Shown here: piece after piece, positions 8,930 through 16,811 of the stretch
Layout: the number at the start of each line of letters is the position of its first letter
How positions within the stretch are numbered: position 1 is the first letter of the stretch
Source of the DNA: Nemertoderma westbladi
Taxonomy: Eukaryota; Xenacoelomorpha; Nemertodermatida; Nemertodermatidae
DNA: 64,000 bases
Assembly: GCA_032718475.1 (NCBI GenBank)
Contig: JAUCBJ010007544.1
Span: 41,850-105,849 of the forward strand
Direction: 5' to 3'
Notes under the pieces: model-generated
Databases searched by the model: none
What the model was told of the DNA's origin: nothing
What the model saw: only the letters and a program-made list of their open reading frames with translations
Made by a program: the position numbers and the translations under genes

Positions 8930-8980
8930 TAGAGGGGGACGGCATATGCGCCAGTGGCCGTTTCCCTAGTTCATTAGGCG
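8920..8980 (+). promoter_or_regulatory. -1 programmed ribosomal frameshift signal with stem-loop, possible pseudoknot
   Basis: The slippery heptamer G GGA AAC is at 8,920-8,926 in the gag frame, immediately before the gag TAG. After a 6-nt spacer comes a 10-bp stem, 8,933-8,942 (AGGGGGACGG) with 8,958-8,967 (CCGTTTCCCT), including two G-U pairs. The 15-nt loop contains CGCC (8,949-8,952), which can pair with GGCG at 8,977-8,980 to make an H-type pseudoknot. X XXY YYZ heptamers with a 5-9 nt spacer and downstream structure are the standard design of retroviral -1 sites. The shift joins gag to pol as GGG-AAA-CTA. The heptamer and stem are read directly; pseudoknot formation is inferred. Confidence 0.88.
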
Positions 8981-11900
8981 ACTTACCACATGTTAATGTG
9001 AAATGTGGGGGATTAGATATGGAAGGATTGATTGATACTGGTTGTGGGTATACAGTCACAACATATAAATCCAGCATTGAAATGAGTGGAAGGTTTACAC
9101 AACTAAGGGAAAAAAGGAAAATAACAATGTTGGATGGATCAAAAACTAATAATATTGTAGGGAAGATTAATACTAAACTCTGGTTTAATGGCACTACAAT
9201 GGGTAATGGTAAAGATTGTAATGTGGACCATGAAATATATATTGTAGATTATATTGTGGGTGGTGTAGACATAATTATTGGCTGGGAGCTGATTAAACAG
9301 GTGGGCGGTATGTCAGTGCATCAGGAATTGAATGGAAACATGGTTGTTAAATTAGGAGAAATTGAAAAGAATAGTTCATTGGTTGGAGGAGTGGGAAAAG
9401 TGGATCCAGAGATTCGCATAGAGAGACGGGATTTTACTGCAGAGTGGGATGGGGAAAATTGGGAAGCAGAATATAAATTCGAGGCGGGGCACCCGCCAGC
9501 TAAACTGAATAATAAAGTGACCCAATATAAAATACCAGAAAAATTACAAGAAAAATTCCAGATAGCGATGAATGAGTGGATAGAAAAGGGCTGGTTAAAA
9601 GAATTTGAGGGAGAGACCAAAGGGCTGATCCCCTTGATGCATAAGGACGAACCTCGAAAGGATAGAGTACGTCCTATAATGGATTTTAGAGAACTGAATT
9701 CATTCATTGTGAAAGAACCAGGAGCAGATGCTGCTGCCAGTAACGAGAAGCTTAGAAAATGGGCCAGAATGGGAGAACAAACAGCAGTGATTGACCTTAA
9801 ATCAGCATACATGCAGCTGGGAATAGCTCCTAGTTTACACCCATACCAAGTAGTAGTACATAATGGGAAACGTTATTGCATGACTAGGTTGGGTTATGGA
9901 TTGGGTCCAGCTCCTAAAATCCTAGATACAATTGTCGAAACAGTCATAAAACAAAATAAAAGGATTGAAGAAGCAGCTGACAACTTCCGAGATGATATTT
10001 ATGTCAATGTAGATAAAGTACCAGCAGAGGAAATTCGAAATCATTTAAGAAACTATGGATTACAATCCAAAGAACCAGTAAGATTAATAGAAGGTGGTCG
10101 GTTACTTGGAATATATATAAAAGATGGAAGATGGCAAAGAGACAGTGAATTACCCAAATTAGAAGAAGTGGAAAACCCATTAACACATAGAAGACTTCTG
10201 GCAATAATTGGGAAATTAAGAGGTAATTATTTGATTATGGGTTGGTTGCGTGTGGTATGTAGCTGGTTACAAAGACAGGAGGCAGCAATCCCAATGGATT
10301 CACCCATTAGCAATGACTCAAGGAAACGATTAATTGAGGTTATAAATCGCACAAATGAAAATGATCCTGCACAGGGTTATTGGCTGATCAGTGATACAAA
10401 TGAGGGTGAGGTTTGGGCTGATGCTAGTGCGATAGCTACAGGTGCATTAGTTAAGATTGGGGGTAGAATATCGGAAGATGGGGCATGGCTTCGTAAAGAT
10501 AGTGACCCGGAACATATCAATGCAGCTGAATTAACTGCAGTTATACAAGGAATAAATATGGCATTACAGTGGGGACTGAAAAATATCAAATTATACACTG
10601 ACTCAGCTTCAGTTTATGGGTGGATTAGTGCGATGTTGAAAGATGAACATAGATTACGAAATACAGGGTTATCAAAGATGTTGATAAGGAGGCGACTAGA
10701 TGTATTGAAGAAAACTGTCGATGAATATAATTTAAAAGTAACAATTCAACTAGTATCATCTAGCAAAAACCTGGCAGACTATTTAACCAGAATTCCCAAA
10801 CCATGGTTGATTAACCAGAATAAATCCATTGTAACAGTGGGAGGTGATGAAATGGAAACACTTGTTAAAGATGAAAGAGTACAATTAACTGAAAAACCAC
10901 TATCCAAAGCCCAAATATTTCAAAGAGTCAAAGAATTACATGAAATTGCACATCTTGGGACGGATAGAACACTAGTATTGTGTGATGCCGATAGAGAATT
11001 ACAGACAATGAATGTGACAAGGAAATTAGTCAAAGAAGTGTGCAATAGCTGTAATAAATGCAAATACATAGATCCAAATCCTGTTACTGCAGTGAAAAAA
11101 GGAACTTGTAAGATGGAGCGAGGGTGGGAAAGACTATCAACTGACTTCACAGAGGATGAAAATAAAAACCAATATCTGACAATGGTCGATTGCGCTACCG
11201 GGTTTACTATATGGCGTAAAGTTAATAAAGAAACTGCAGAGGCAGTTATAAAGGAATTGCAGCAAGTATTTGTTGAGTGGGGGCCCCCAGAAGAGTTATT
11301 GTCTGATAATGGACCCGCTTTTAGGAGTAAAGAAACAAAACAATTTTTGGAAAAATGGGAAGTTAAACACCGGACCTCGTGCACTTATAGACCACAAGGG
11401 AATATAGTTGAAAGATCCCATAGAACTATTAAGACATGGGCAGCAAGAACAGGCAAAGAACCCACGCAAATTGCCTTTTGGTATAACAGGACTGCATCAC
11501 ATGGAAATAAGTCACCATGGGAACTGCTTACCTCAAATCATATCACCAAATTACCAGGTGTTACGGAAGTTATTGCAACAGAACCGGAAATGGAATATAA
11601 GTTTAAAATTGGGGAATTTGTATATATTAAGCCGAAACAACATGTAAAGTGCCACACAAAATGGAGAGGCCCACTGATAATTGAGGCGGTTCCAGATTCT
11701 TGGTCAGTTATAGCAGGTGGATACAAGCGACATATACAAGACATTAGGAAAGCGGAATGTGGGCAGATAAGCCCAAATAATCTCAGTACTGCTCAGTACT
11801 GCACAACAGTACCCGTACAACACCAGAATTATAGTGATAGTAACAGTGAATCTAGCTCAAATGAAGAAGATAATATTGTTGCAAATGAAAGTTTGGAGGA

Positions 11901-12012
11901 AACTGTCGATTATACCAATGCAAACGCAGTTGAAGAACCAGGAGAGCACTATAGATTGCGTACGGGACGAGTGTCAAGACCACCTATGAGATATGGGATT
12001 AAGATAAACTGA
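8920..12012 (+). CDS. pol: pol: protease, reverse transcriptase, RNase H, integrase
   Basis: This frame is entered by -1 frameshifting and runs open to TGA at 12,012. The open frame extends back to 8,836, but that overlap is only the gag alternative frame. In order it holds an aspartic protease (LIDTGCGYT, active Asp codon at 9,034), then a reverse transcriptase with the palm motif VIDLKSAYMQL (Asp at 9,793) and the catalytic pair in FRDDIYVN (9,991-9,996). That pair lies where YxDD is usual, so Tyr is replaced by Phe. RNase H follows with WADASAIATGALV (Asp at 10,420), NAAELTAV and LYTDSASVYGW. The integrase has an HHCC-type zinc region ending CNSCNKC, then D (STDF, 11,143), D (LLSDNGPAF, 11,305) and E (NIVERSH, 11,410), 35 residues after the second D. 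The C-terminal tail is acidic and Ser-rich. All catalytic residues are present. It should process Gag-Pol, copy the RNA and insert the cDNA. Confidence 0.93.
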   Translation, partial: GKLVEGDGICASGRFPSSLGDLPHVNVKCGGLDMEGLIDTGCGYTVTTYKSSIEMSGRFTQLREKRKITMLDGSKTNNIVGKINTKLWFNGTTMGNGKDCNVDHEIYIVDYIVGGVDIIIGWELIKQVGGMSVHQELNGNMVVKLGEIEKNSSLVGGVGKVDPEIRIERRDFTAEWDGENWEAEYKFEAGHPPAKLNNKVTQYKIPEKLQEKFQIAMNEWIEKGWLKEFEGETKGLIPLMHKDEPRKDRVRPIMDFRELNSFIVKEPGADAAASNEKLRKWARMGEQTAVIDLKSAYMQLGIAPSLHPYQVVVHNGKRYCMTRLGYGLGPAPKILDTIVETVIKQNKRIEEAADNFRDDIYVNVDKVPAEEIRNHLRNYGLQSKEPVRLIEGGRLLGIYIKDGRWQRDSELPKLEEVENPLTHRRLLAIIGKLRGNYLIMGWLRVVCSWLQRQEAAIPMDSPISNDSRKRLIEVINRTNENDPAQGYWLISDTNEGEVWADASAIATGALVKIGGRISEDGAWLRKDSDPEHINAAELTAVIQGINMALQWGLKNIKLYTDSASVYGWISAMLKDEHRLRNTGLSKMLIRRRLDVLKKTVDEYNLKVTIQLVSSSKNLADYLTRIPKPWLINQNKSIVTVGGDEMETLVKDERVQLTEKPLSKAQIFQRVKELHEIAHLGTDRTLVLCDADRELQTMNVTRKLVKEVCNSCNKCKYIDPNPVTAVKKGTCKMERGWERLSTDFTEDENKNQYLTMVDCATGFTIWRKVNKETAEAVIKELQQVFVEWGPPEELLSDNGPAFRSKETKQFLEKWEVKHRTSCTYRPQGNIVERSHRTIKTWAARTGKEPTQIAFWYNRTASHGNKSPWELLTSNHITKLPGVTEVIATEPEMEYKFKIGEFVYIKPKQHVKCHTKWRGPLIIEAVPDSWSVIAGGYKRHIQDIRKAECGQISPNNLSTAQYCTTVPVQHQNYSDSNSESSSNEEDNIVANESLEETVDYTNANAVEEPGEHYRLRTGRVSRPPMRYGIKIN

Positions 12013-12069
12013 AAGTAAAATTATGATTTCCACATGTGTGACAATTCAAGATTAGTTCATTAATGAACT

Positions 12070-12077
12070 GGGGGGAG
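12070..12077 (+). promoter_or_regulatory. Polypurine tract (plus-strand primer)
   Basis: GGGGGGAG directly abuts the first base of the 3' LTR, the expected position of the RNase H-resistant primer for plus-strand DNA synthesis in LTR elements. Confidence 0.8.
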
Positions 12078-12364
12078 TATAAGGGGAAATAAGAGGCCAT
12101 GGCCCAATAGAGGGATGTACGAATGTGGGTTGTACCGGTACCGGACTGGCTGAACTGAGGTTAAGAGATACATACAGATGTACAGTACAGTGTGACAGGT
12201 GGAGGGTTAGGCCTACATGTAAAGCTGGCAGAGTGAGGTTGTTCTGCCTAATTATTGTACCGCTGTATTACTAATTATAATATTGCTGGATTGTTGTACT
12301 ACTAATATTATACACTGGATTACAGGATTGTATTGTGTTATAGAATAATTACCTACTGCTTATA
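12078..12364 (+). repeat. 3' LTR
   Basis: 287 bp, TATAAG...CTTATA, appearing identical to the 5' LTR by eye. It is followed by the ACTTT target duplication. Confidence 0.93.
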
Positions 12365-12742
12365 ACTTTGAAGAAGAAATTCTACCTGACCATAGGCGTG
12401 TTGCTTGTTGGGAGGACGCCGACCAGTTTCCGGTTCTTCAGTCTGCCACTAGGAGGCGAAATGTCTGAAAGTGAAAATCTTATCCTATTTAGTTATTAAT
12501 AATGATTTTTAGCTGATACTTAGGTCCTTTACACAATATGTTTATAATGTTTTTTTTTGCTGATACCAAGCAGAGTATACTACACCATAGGTTGTGTATT
12601 TGGTGAGACAATGACCAATCTACAGTCTGCAGTCTACAGTCTGTTTCTTGCCATTGCTCCGGATGATCTGAATTTATCCCCATGCTGCACATGAGACGTA
12701 TCCTATGAGACGTATGTACTGGTATCAGTAACTGTAAATACC

Positions 12743-13190
12743 TTGAGTTCGCCATCAGGTGGCAGTGTTTCGAGTAGAAGTTCTGGGCAGCCGTATTATG
12801 ATGTATCTAAAGAATTATTAGTAAACCTCCGAGAAATGGGCTTTACTTGGGTGGATATTTCAAATATCCTTGGGGTGAGTAGGTCTACTATAACAAAGAG
12901 GGTCACCGAATTTGATATACAAGTTTCCGGGGAGAGTACACAGATATGACAGATGAGGAATTAAAATCAGTTATTGTTGAAATACATGGACAATATACAC
13001 ACGCCGGTTGTAAGCTGGGGTATGGAATCCTAAAGGCGAAGGGAATCAAAGTACTTAGAGATGAATAGAGTTCACAGAATTATAACTGAACTTGACCCTG
13101 TTTGATCTTCTCAGCATTGGGGCGATCTCGTCACCCGAAGGAAATACTTTGTTCCTGGGGCAAATTCTCTGGACATCACAGTTTGATACG
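12743..13190 (+). pseudogene. Decayed integrase-core (rve-type) transposase, N-terminal part
   Basis: An open stretch gives MGFTWVDISNILGVSRSTIT, a helix-turn-helix. After a frame change near 12,947 it continues with MTDEELKSVIVEIHGQYTHAG, a GYGILKAKGIKV segment and MNRVHRIITELDP. Near 13,115-13,180 it gives HWGDLVTRRKYFVPGANSL followed by a broken DDE start. This layout (HTH, then RRKYFVPGxNSLWHID) is familiar from intronless integrase-core proteins of fish and invertebrates, which I take to be transposon-derived. The catalytic core is missing and there are at least three frame changes. There is no ATG at the left edge. Confidence 0.55.
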
Positions 13191-13690
13191 GTTGGTTTGC
13201 TTTTTTGTAAGCATTTAAATTAGGCCCAATCCAAAATATCTTATACAATAAACAATAATTATACTGTAGGCCTAATCTATAAGATTTTCAAGTTTGGATA
13301 GTGAAATTCCCTATGCAAAATGGTGGCAAGTGGGATTTGAACATCCCAACAATTTTTTCGCACACACCAACCCTATTAAGTAACCTCTAGCTATAGGCCT
13401 TAGATGGCAAAGACTGATGTACTGCCTTGCAGATTAGAAGACATCGCAAACTGACAAGGCGCATTACCTATGTACTGACAACGTGAAGAATGACCCATAA
13501 GAAATAGAGTGTAATATACTCATAGGGAGCTGCCCTGTAAAGAGGTCAACCTATTTTATGAAGTGTAACAATAAAGTGTGTATAAACCCCTGCTATTGTC
13601 TCGGCTATTAATTATCAAGTGCGTTATGCACCAGAACCAAAGCTAATAAAGGCTACCTCTAATAATAGAACAATGCAATCATAATAGGCC
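13191..13690. other. A+T-rich interval, one tRNA-like box
   Basis: No coding region is seen. On the minus strand at about 13,322-13,400 there is a B-box-like GTTCAAATCCC with a weak A-box-like TAGCTAGAGG about 50 bp upstream of it, ending near GCCACCA. A tRNA-derived SINE head is possible, but the cloverleaf does not close well. Confidence 0.25.
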
Positions 13691-13700
13691 TAACTACAGT

Positions 13701-14035
13701 ATATATGGTATGTGGCTATATATAATATAAGCCACATGCCAGCATAACATGCCATAACATAACACACCAAAACCAAAACTACGTCCAAAAAATGACCTCC
13801 AAGAAATGTAAACATAAAAATTATTAATCCTAATATATTCTTACACCAAACCAAACCAAATATAATCATGATTGGCCTAATAATATATGGTATGTGGCTA
13901 TATATAATATAAGCCACATACCAGCCATAACATAACACACCAATACTAAAACTACCTCCAAAAAATGACCTCCAAGAAATGTAAAAATAAAAATTATTAA
14001 TCCTATTATATTCTTACACCAAAATTAATATAATA
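13701..14035. repeat. Two tandem ~182-bp units, each with a short palindrome
   Basis: Units start at 13,701 and 13,883 and share TATGGTATGTGGCTATATAT, AACATAACACACCAA and AATGACCTCCAAGAAATGTA. Each unit begins with an inverted repeat (GGTATGTGGCT ... AGCCACATACC type) around an A/T centre. Confidence 0.8.
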
Positions 14036-14209
14036 CCTTAATTATTACCAATAACTTAATATTGTACCTAGTAAAATTATTGTTCGCAAAACAGCTTTTT
14101 AACAACCTTTTATAGTGATAGTATGTGCTCTTTCATAAGTTTAATAATAACCTATACAACTAACAGTATATGAAGAATGCTTTTACAATTACTATTGGAA
14201 GATACTAAT

Positions 14210-15460
14210 TCAATATAGAGTATTTCCTCTAGCTCTAATAATAACTAGATAGCTAATGATTAAGATGAGAAATGGGACAATAGGAAGACTAATCAATGAG
14301 GAAGTTGATTGAAAACCAAAATAGTCATCTAACATTGATCCCAACAGAGCACCTATGATGTTCCCACAGGCCAAAGTTAACCGAACAATTTGTTGAACCA
14401 ATGTCCGTATATCGACGTTGTCTGTTCTGTCCTTTAATGCAATTTTTGTTAAAGTTTCTGTACCACAACATATAAACAACCCTAAACCAATTCCAAGTAA
14501 ACAGCATCCAAATATTGATAATGGAAGACTCAATGGTAACCCTAGCAACTCAGTTGGTCCAATCAACTGCATGGATATTACTGCTAAAACATATCCTATA
14601 ATTGTGGGATACACTGGGTTCAAAAGTGAACATTTCTGCATTACAAAACTCATTATAAACACGGTCACAGCGGTAGATAAAACATTACCCTCCATTATCA
14701 AACCAATGTAAATTTGTGGCATTTCGTAAACATCATGGACATACACAGCGTAGTTTGCAGCGTAACATAGATATGTTGTTTCGCCAACTATCATCAAAAT
14801 GGATATTGTACAAGTACAAACATTGTTAAACATTGAAAACAAGGCGGGTCTTGGTTCAGTAGATGAAGATCTGTCACATATATTTTCTGGAGACTCGAAA
14901 CAACAATATAAATTTACAACCAATATGATAATTCCTGGAATTAAAAATGCTGCTCTAAAACCCATGGTTGTGAACAGCATTGATCCAAGCGCTGGTGCAG
15001 ATGTCGTTCCCAGTTCCAGCATCAGTAGCGAAATTCCAACAACCATCGTTCGATTGTGAGGATATAGATCCATTAGTAAACTGAAACTATAGATATAACT
15101 TATGTTGCCACCAATAGCATCTAATGCTCTAAAGATAAAGCATGCACAAATATGAACAGTATTGTTGGTGATATCCTCCACAAATCCGAATGCTGAAAGA
15201 GAAAGTGCTCCAAGGACCCCAAACACACCATAGGAGAGGCGACTTCCGATATTTAGAATGGAATTGCCACATGTGATGAATACGATAAGTCGTGCAGCTG
15301 GGTATATAGCTAGCACACTACCAGTCATGGTCTTAGACCAGTTACGACCTTCAACAACTATTGGGAAAAATGAGTCCAATAGTCCAGAGCACAACCCTGG
15401 AATAACCTGGGAGAAAAAGAGAAATCCTGTGAGTATTATTTTCCTGCGGTTAATATCCAT
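14210..15460 (-). CDS. MFS transporter, SLC18B1-like, copy 1 (single exon)
   Basis: The ATG is at 15,458-15,460 and the product is 416 residues, a normal full MFS length. About 12 hydrophobic segments are visible, with a central hydrophilic loop (CCFESPENICDRSSSTEPRP, about residues 190-210). The first-half motifs MTGSVLAIYPAARL, DAIGGNISYIYSFSLLMDLY and ALGSMLFTTMGFRAAFLIPG follow the pattern of SLC18B1-like proteins (DAIG... and LGP/LG-G(F/Y) in helices 4-6). The likely role is proton-coupled export or vesicular uptake of an amine or other small solute across a membrane; the substrate cannot be read from sequence. A second copy at 27,814-29,070 on the opposite strand is close to 90% identical by eye. 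Both lack introns. Homology between copies stops near the CDS ends. No clear TATA box or poly(A) signal distinguishes a promoter. Confidence 0.8.
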   Translation of the reverse strand: MDINRRKIILTGFLFFSQVIPGLCSGLLDSFFPIVVEGRNWSKTMTGSVLAIYPAARLIVFITCGNSILNIGSRLSYGVFGVLGALSLSAFGFVEDITNNTVHICACFIFRALDAIGGNISYIYSFSLLMDLYPHNRTMVVGISLLMLELGTTSAPALGSMLFTTMGFRAAFLIPGIIILVVNLYCCFESPENICDRSSSTEPRPALFSMFNNVCTCTISILMIVGETTYLCYAANYAVYVHDVYEMPQIYIGLIMEGNVLSTAVTVFIMSFVMQKCSLLNPVYPTIIGYVLAVISMQLIGPTELLGLPLSLPLSIFGCCLLGIGLGLFICCGTETLTKIALKDRTDNVDIRTLVQQIVRLTLACGNIIGALLGSMLDDYFGFQSTSSLISLPIVPFLILIISYLVIIRARGNTLY

Positions 15461-15699
15461 TATAATTTCTGTCAGTATTTATGATTATTCTCACTACTCA
15501 CAGTCATGCCTACTACAACTACTGCTGAACTGACCTACACCTACTCAACTAACTTGATGTTCAAATTCCTCGGCTACTGAAGAGATAACAGAGCTGCACT
15601 ATGTAGGTCAACATTGTAAATTAGTATAATAGTCTACCTGTACTTCTGTATTGTACCTACTATATGGCTCTGCTGTGAGGTCTCTGACGTGGTGACAGG

Positions 15700-15732
15700 C
15701 TTATATTCTGTCTTCACAAGACAGAATATAAG
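15700..15732. repeat. Perfect 15-bp snap-back hairpin, loop CAC
   Basis: CTTATATTCTGTCTT (15,700-15,714) is followed by CAC and then the exact reverse complement (15,718-15,732). It lies 240 bp upstream of the MFS copy 1 start. The adjacent sequence repeats AATATAAGAAGAAATATA. Confidence 0.95.
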
Positions 15733-16170
15733 AAGAAATATAATGTAATGTAATATAAGAAGAAATATATTCTTTTCTGTAAATTTCTTAGTTAACTCGA
15801 AATAATGATCGATGTAGTATTATAATCGACAAATCAAGAACTGCATTAATAATTAATTAAACTAATTAACAGTAGACATAATGGCATTGAAGGACAAATG
15901 GGGATATTAAGGTGTCCATCGACTCGCCATCCAATCCACTATATCCGACACAATCTTTACAGACATAATATAGAACATGCCAAGAAGTCTCTCACCAAAC
16001 CCTTGCCATGCTTAAATATGTATGAGTTCAAAGTCGATACAGCCCTAATTGATCAAATGCAATCTGCACTTTCATCAGATTTTTCCTGTCATTATTGGGG
16101 AATAACAAACTATTAATAATAATCTTTTAATATTAATATTATTATTATATATTATTATTATATATTAATA
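15733..16170. other. A+T-rich interval, nothing recognised
   Basis: No supported gene. It ends in a (TATTAT)n-rich stretch (16,110-16,165) just before a LINE fragment and may include that LINE's target. Confidence 0.5.
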
Positions 16171-16807
16171 CTAAAAGGCCTTGAAGAAGTCAACAAAGAT
16201 AACAGCCAGATGCCTGTCTTTCTTTTTTAATAACTCTTCAATTATCCTTCTAAGTGCCAAAATGGGCTCCATGGTCCCACGACCTTTACGGAACCGATTC
16301 TGATTTCCACGGAGCAGTCTCTCAATGGGGCTACTATGATGGGATAGATGAGCTTTAAACATTCAGGTATTTTAAAGACCTCAGGGGGAACACCATCTAC
16401 TCCAATGGCACGATTGGTCTTAATGCTCTTTGCAGCAGCTTTTACTTCTGCAAAGGAGATATCACCAATGGGAATATCTGGGAGTACAGACTCAGACACT
16501 TTTACTTCTATAAAGCTATTCAGCATACTTTCATTATAAGGGATTCCTGATGAAATCATTGCAACAATCAGATCAGTATACAATGGTTCGATGACATTTG
16601 TGTCTACTGTTGACAGTGACACACCTACTGGCTCTAGAAGTCAACTAAATCCTGCCAAGTACCTAACTGATCTAGACTTTGCTAATGACTTAGGAGTACT
16701 CTGAAAACAATCCATTTACAGAGATGAAATCCTCAAGATGGATGGAATTTCGAATAACACTATCGCTACAGACCCAGGGCAATGTAGGTGATGGATTCAG
16801 ACTTGCA
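16171..16807. pseudogene. Scrambled fragment of RTE-like LINE C (reverse transcriptase pieces, both orientations)
   Basis: Compared with the fuller LINE C copy at 41-44.4 kb, three blocks are visible. Bases 16,171-16,515 carry minus-sense RT pieces, with the counterpart of 42,250-42,415 deleted (KAAAKSIKTNRA block present). Bases 16,516-16,702 carry the next RT section in plus sense (YLTDLDFANDLGVL; FADD is changed to FAND). Bases 16,703-16,807 return to minus sense with endonuclease sequence. The inverted middle piece is like the internal inversions left by twin-primed LINE insertion, but the order is more complex. Frames that cross these junctions are meaningless. Confidence 0.8.
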
Positions 16808-16811
16808 TTAA

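Larger units (their letters stand above)
7747..12364 (+). mobile_element. Complete LTR retrotransposon, 4,618 bp, apparently recent
   Basis: Two 287-bp LTRs that look identical by eye flank gag and pol. The element is bounded by a 5-bp target duplication, ACTTT (7,742-7,746 and 12,365-12,369). LTR ends are TATAAG...CTTATA, a 6-bp terminal inverted repeat, instead of the usual TG...CA. A polypurine tract abuts the 3' LTR. Domain order in pol is protease, reverse transcriptase, RNase H, integrase, as in Ty3/gypsy and BEL/Pao. There is no env-like frame after pol. The reverse transcriptase is divergent and I do not assign a clade. Matching LTRs and open frames imply a young, possibly active insertion. 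Confidence 0.93.

Noticed and set aside
9321-9812. Minus-strand frames inside pol (also at 10,920-11,384)
   Set aside because: Shadow frames opposite a clearly conserved coding region.
13322-13400. tRNA gene on the minus strand
   Set aside because: Only a B-box-like word and a weak A-box; acceptor and anticodon stems do not pair. At best a tRNA-derived SINE head.
16242-16622. A 126-codon reverse-transcriptase-like protein
   Set aside because: The frame crosses two rearrangement points of LINE C where the sense of the source sequence switches, so the product is not a real protein.
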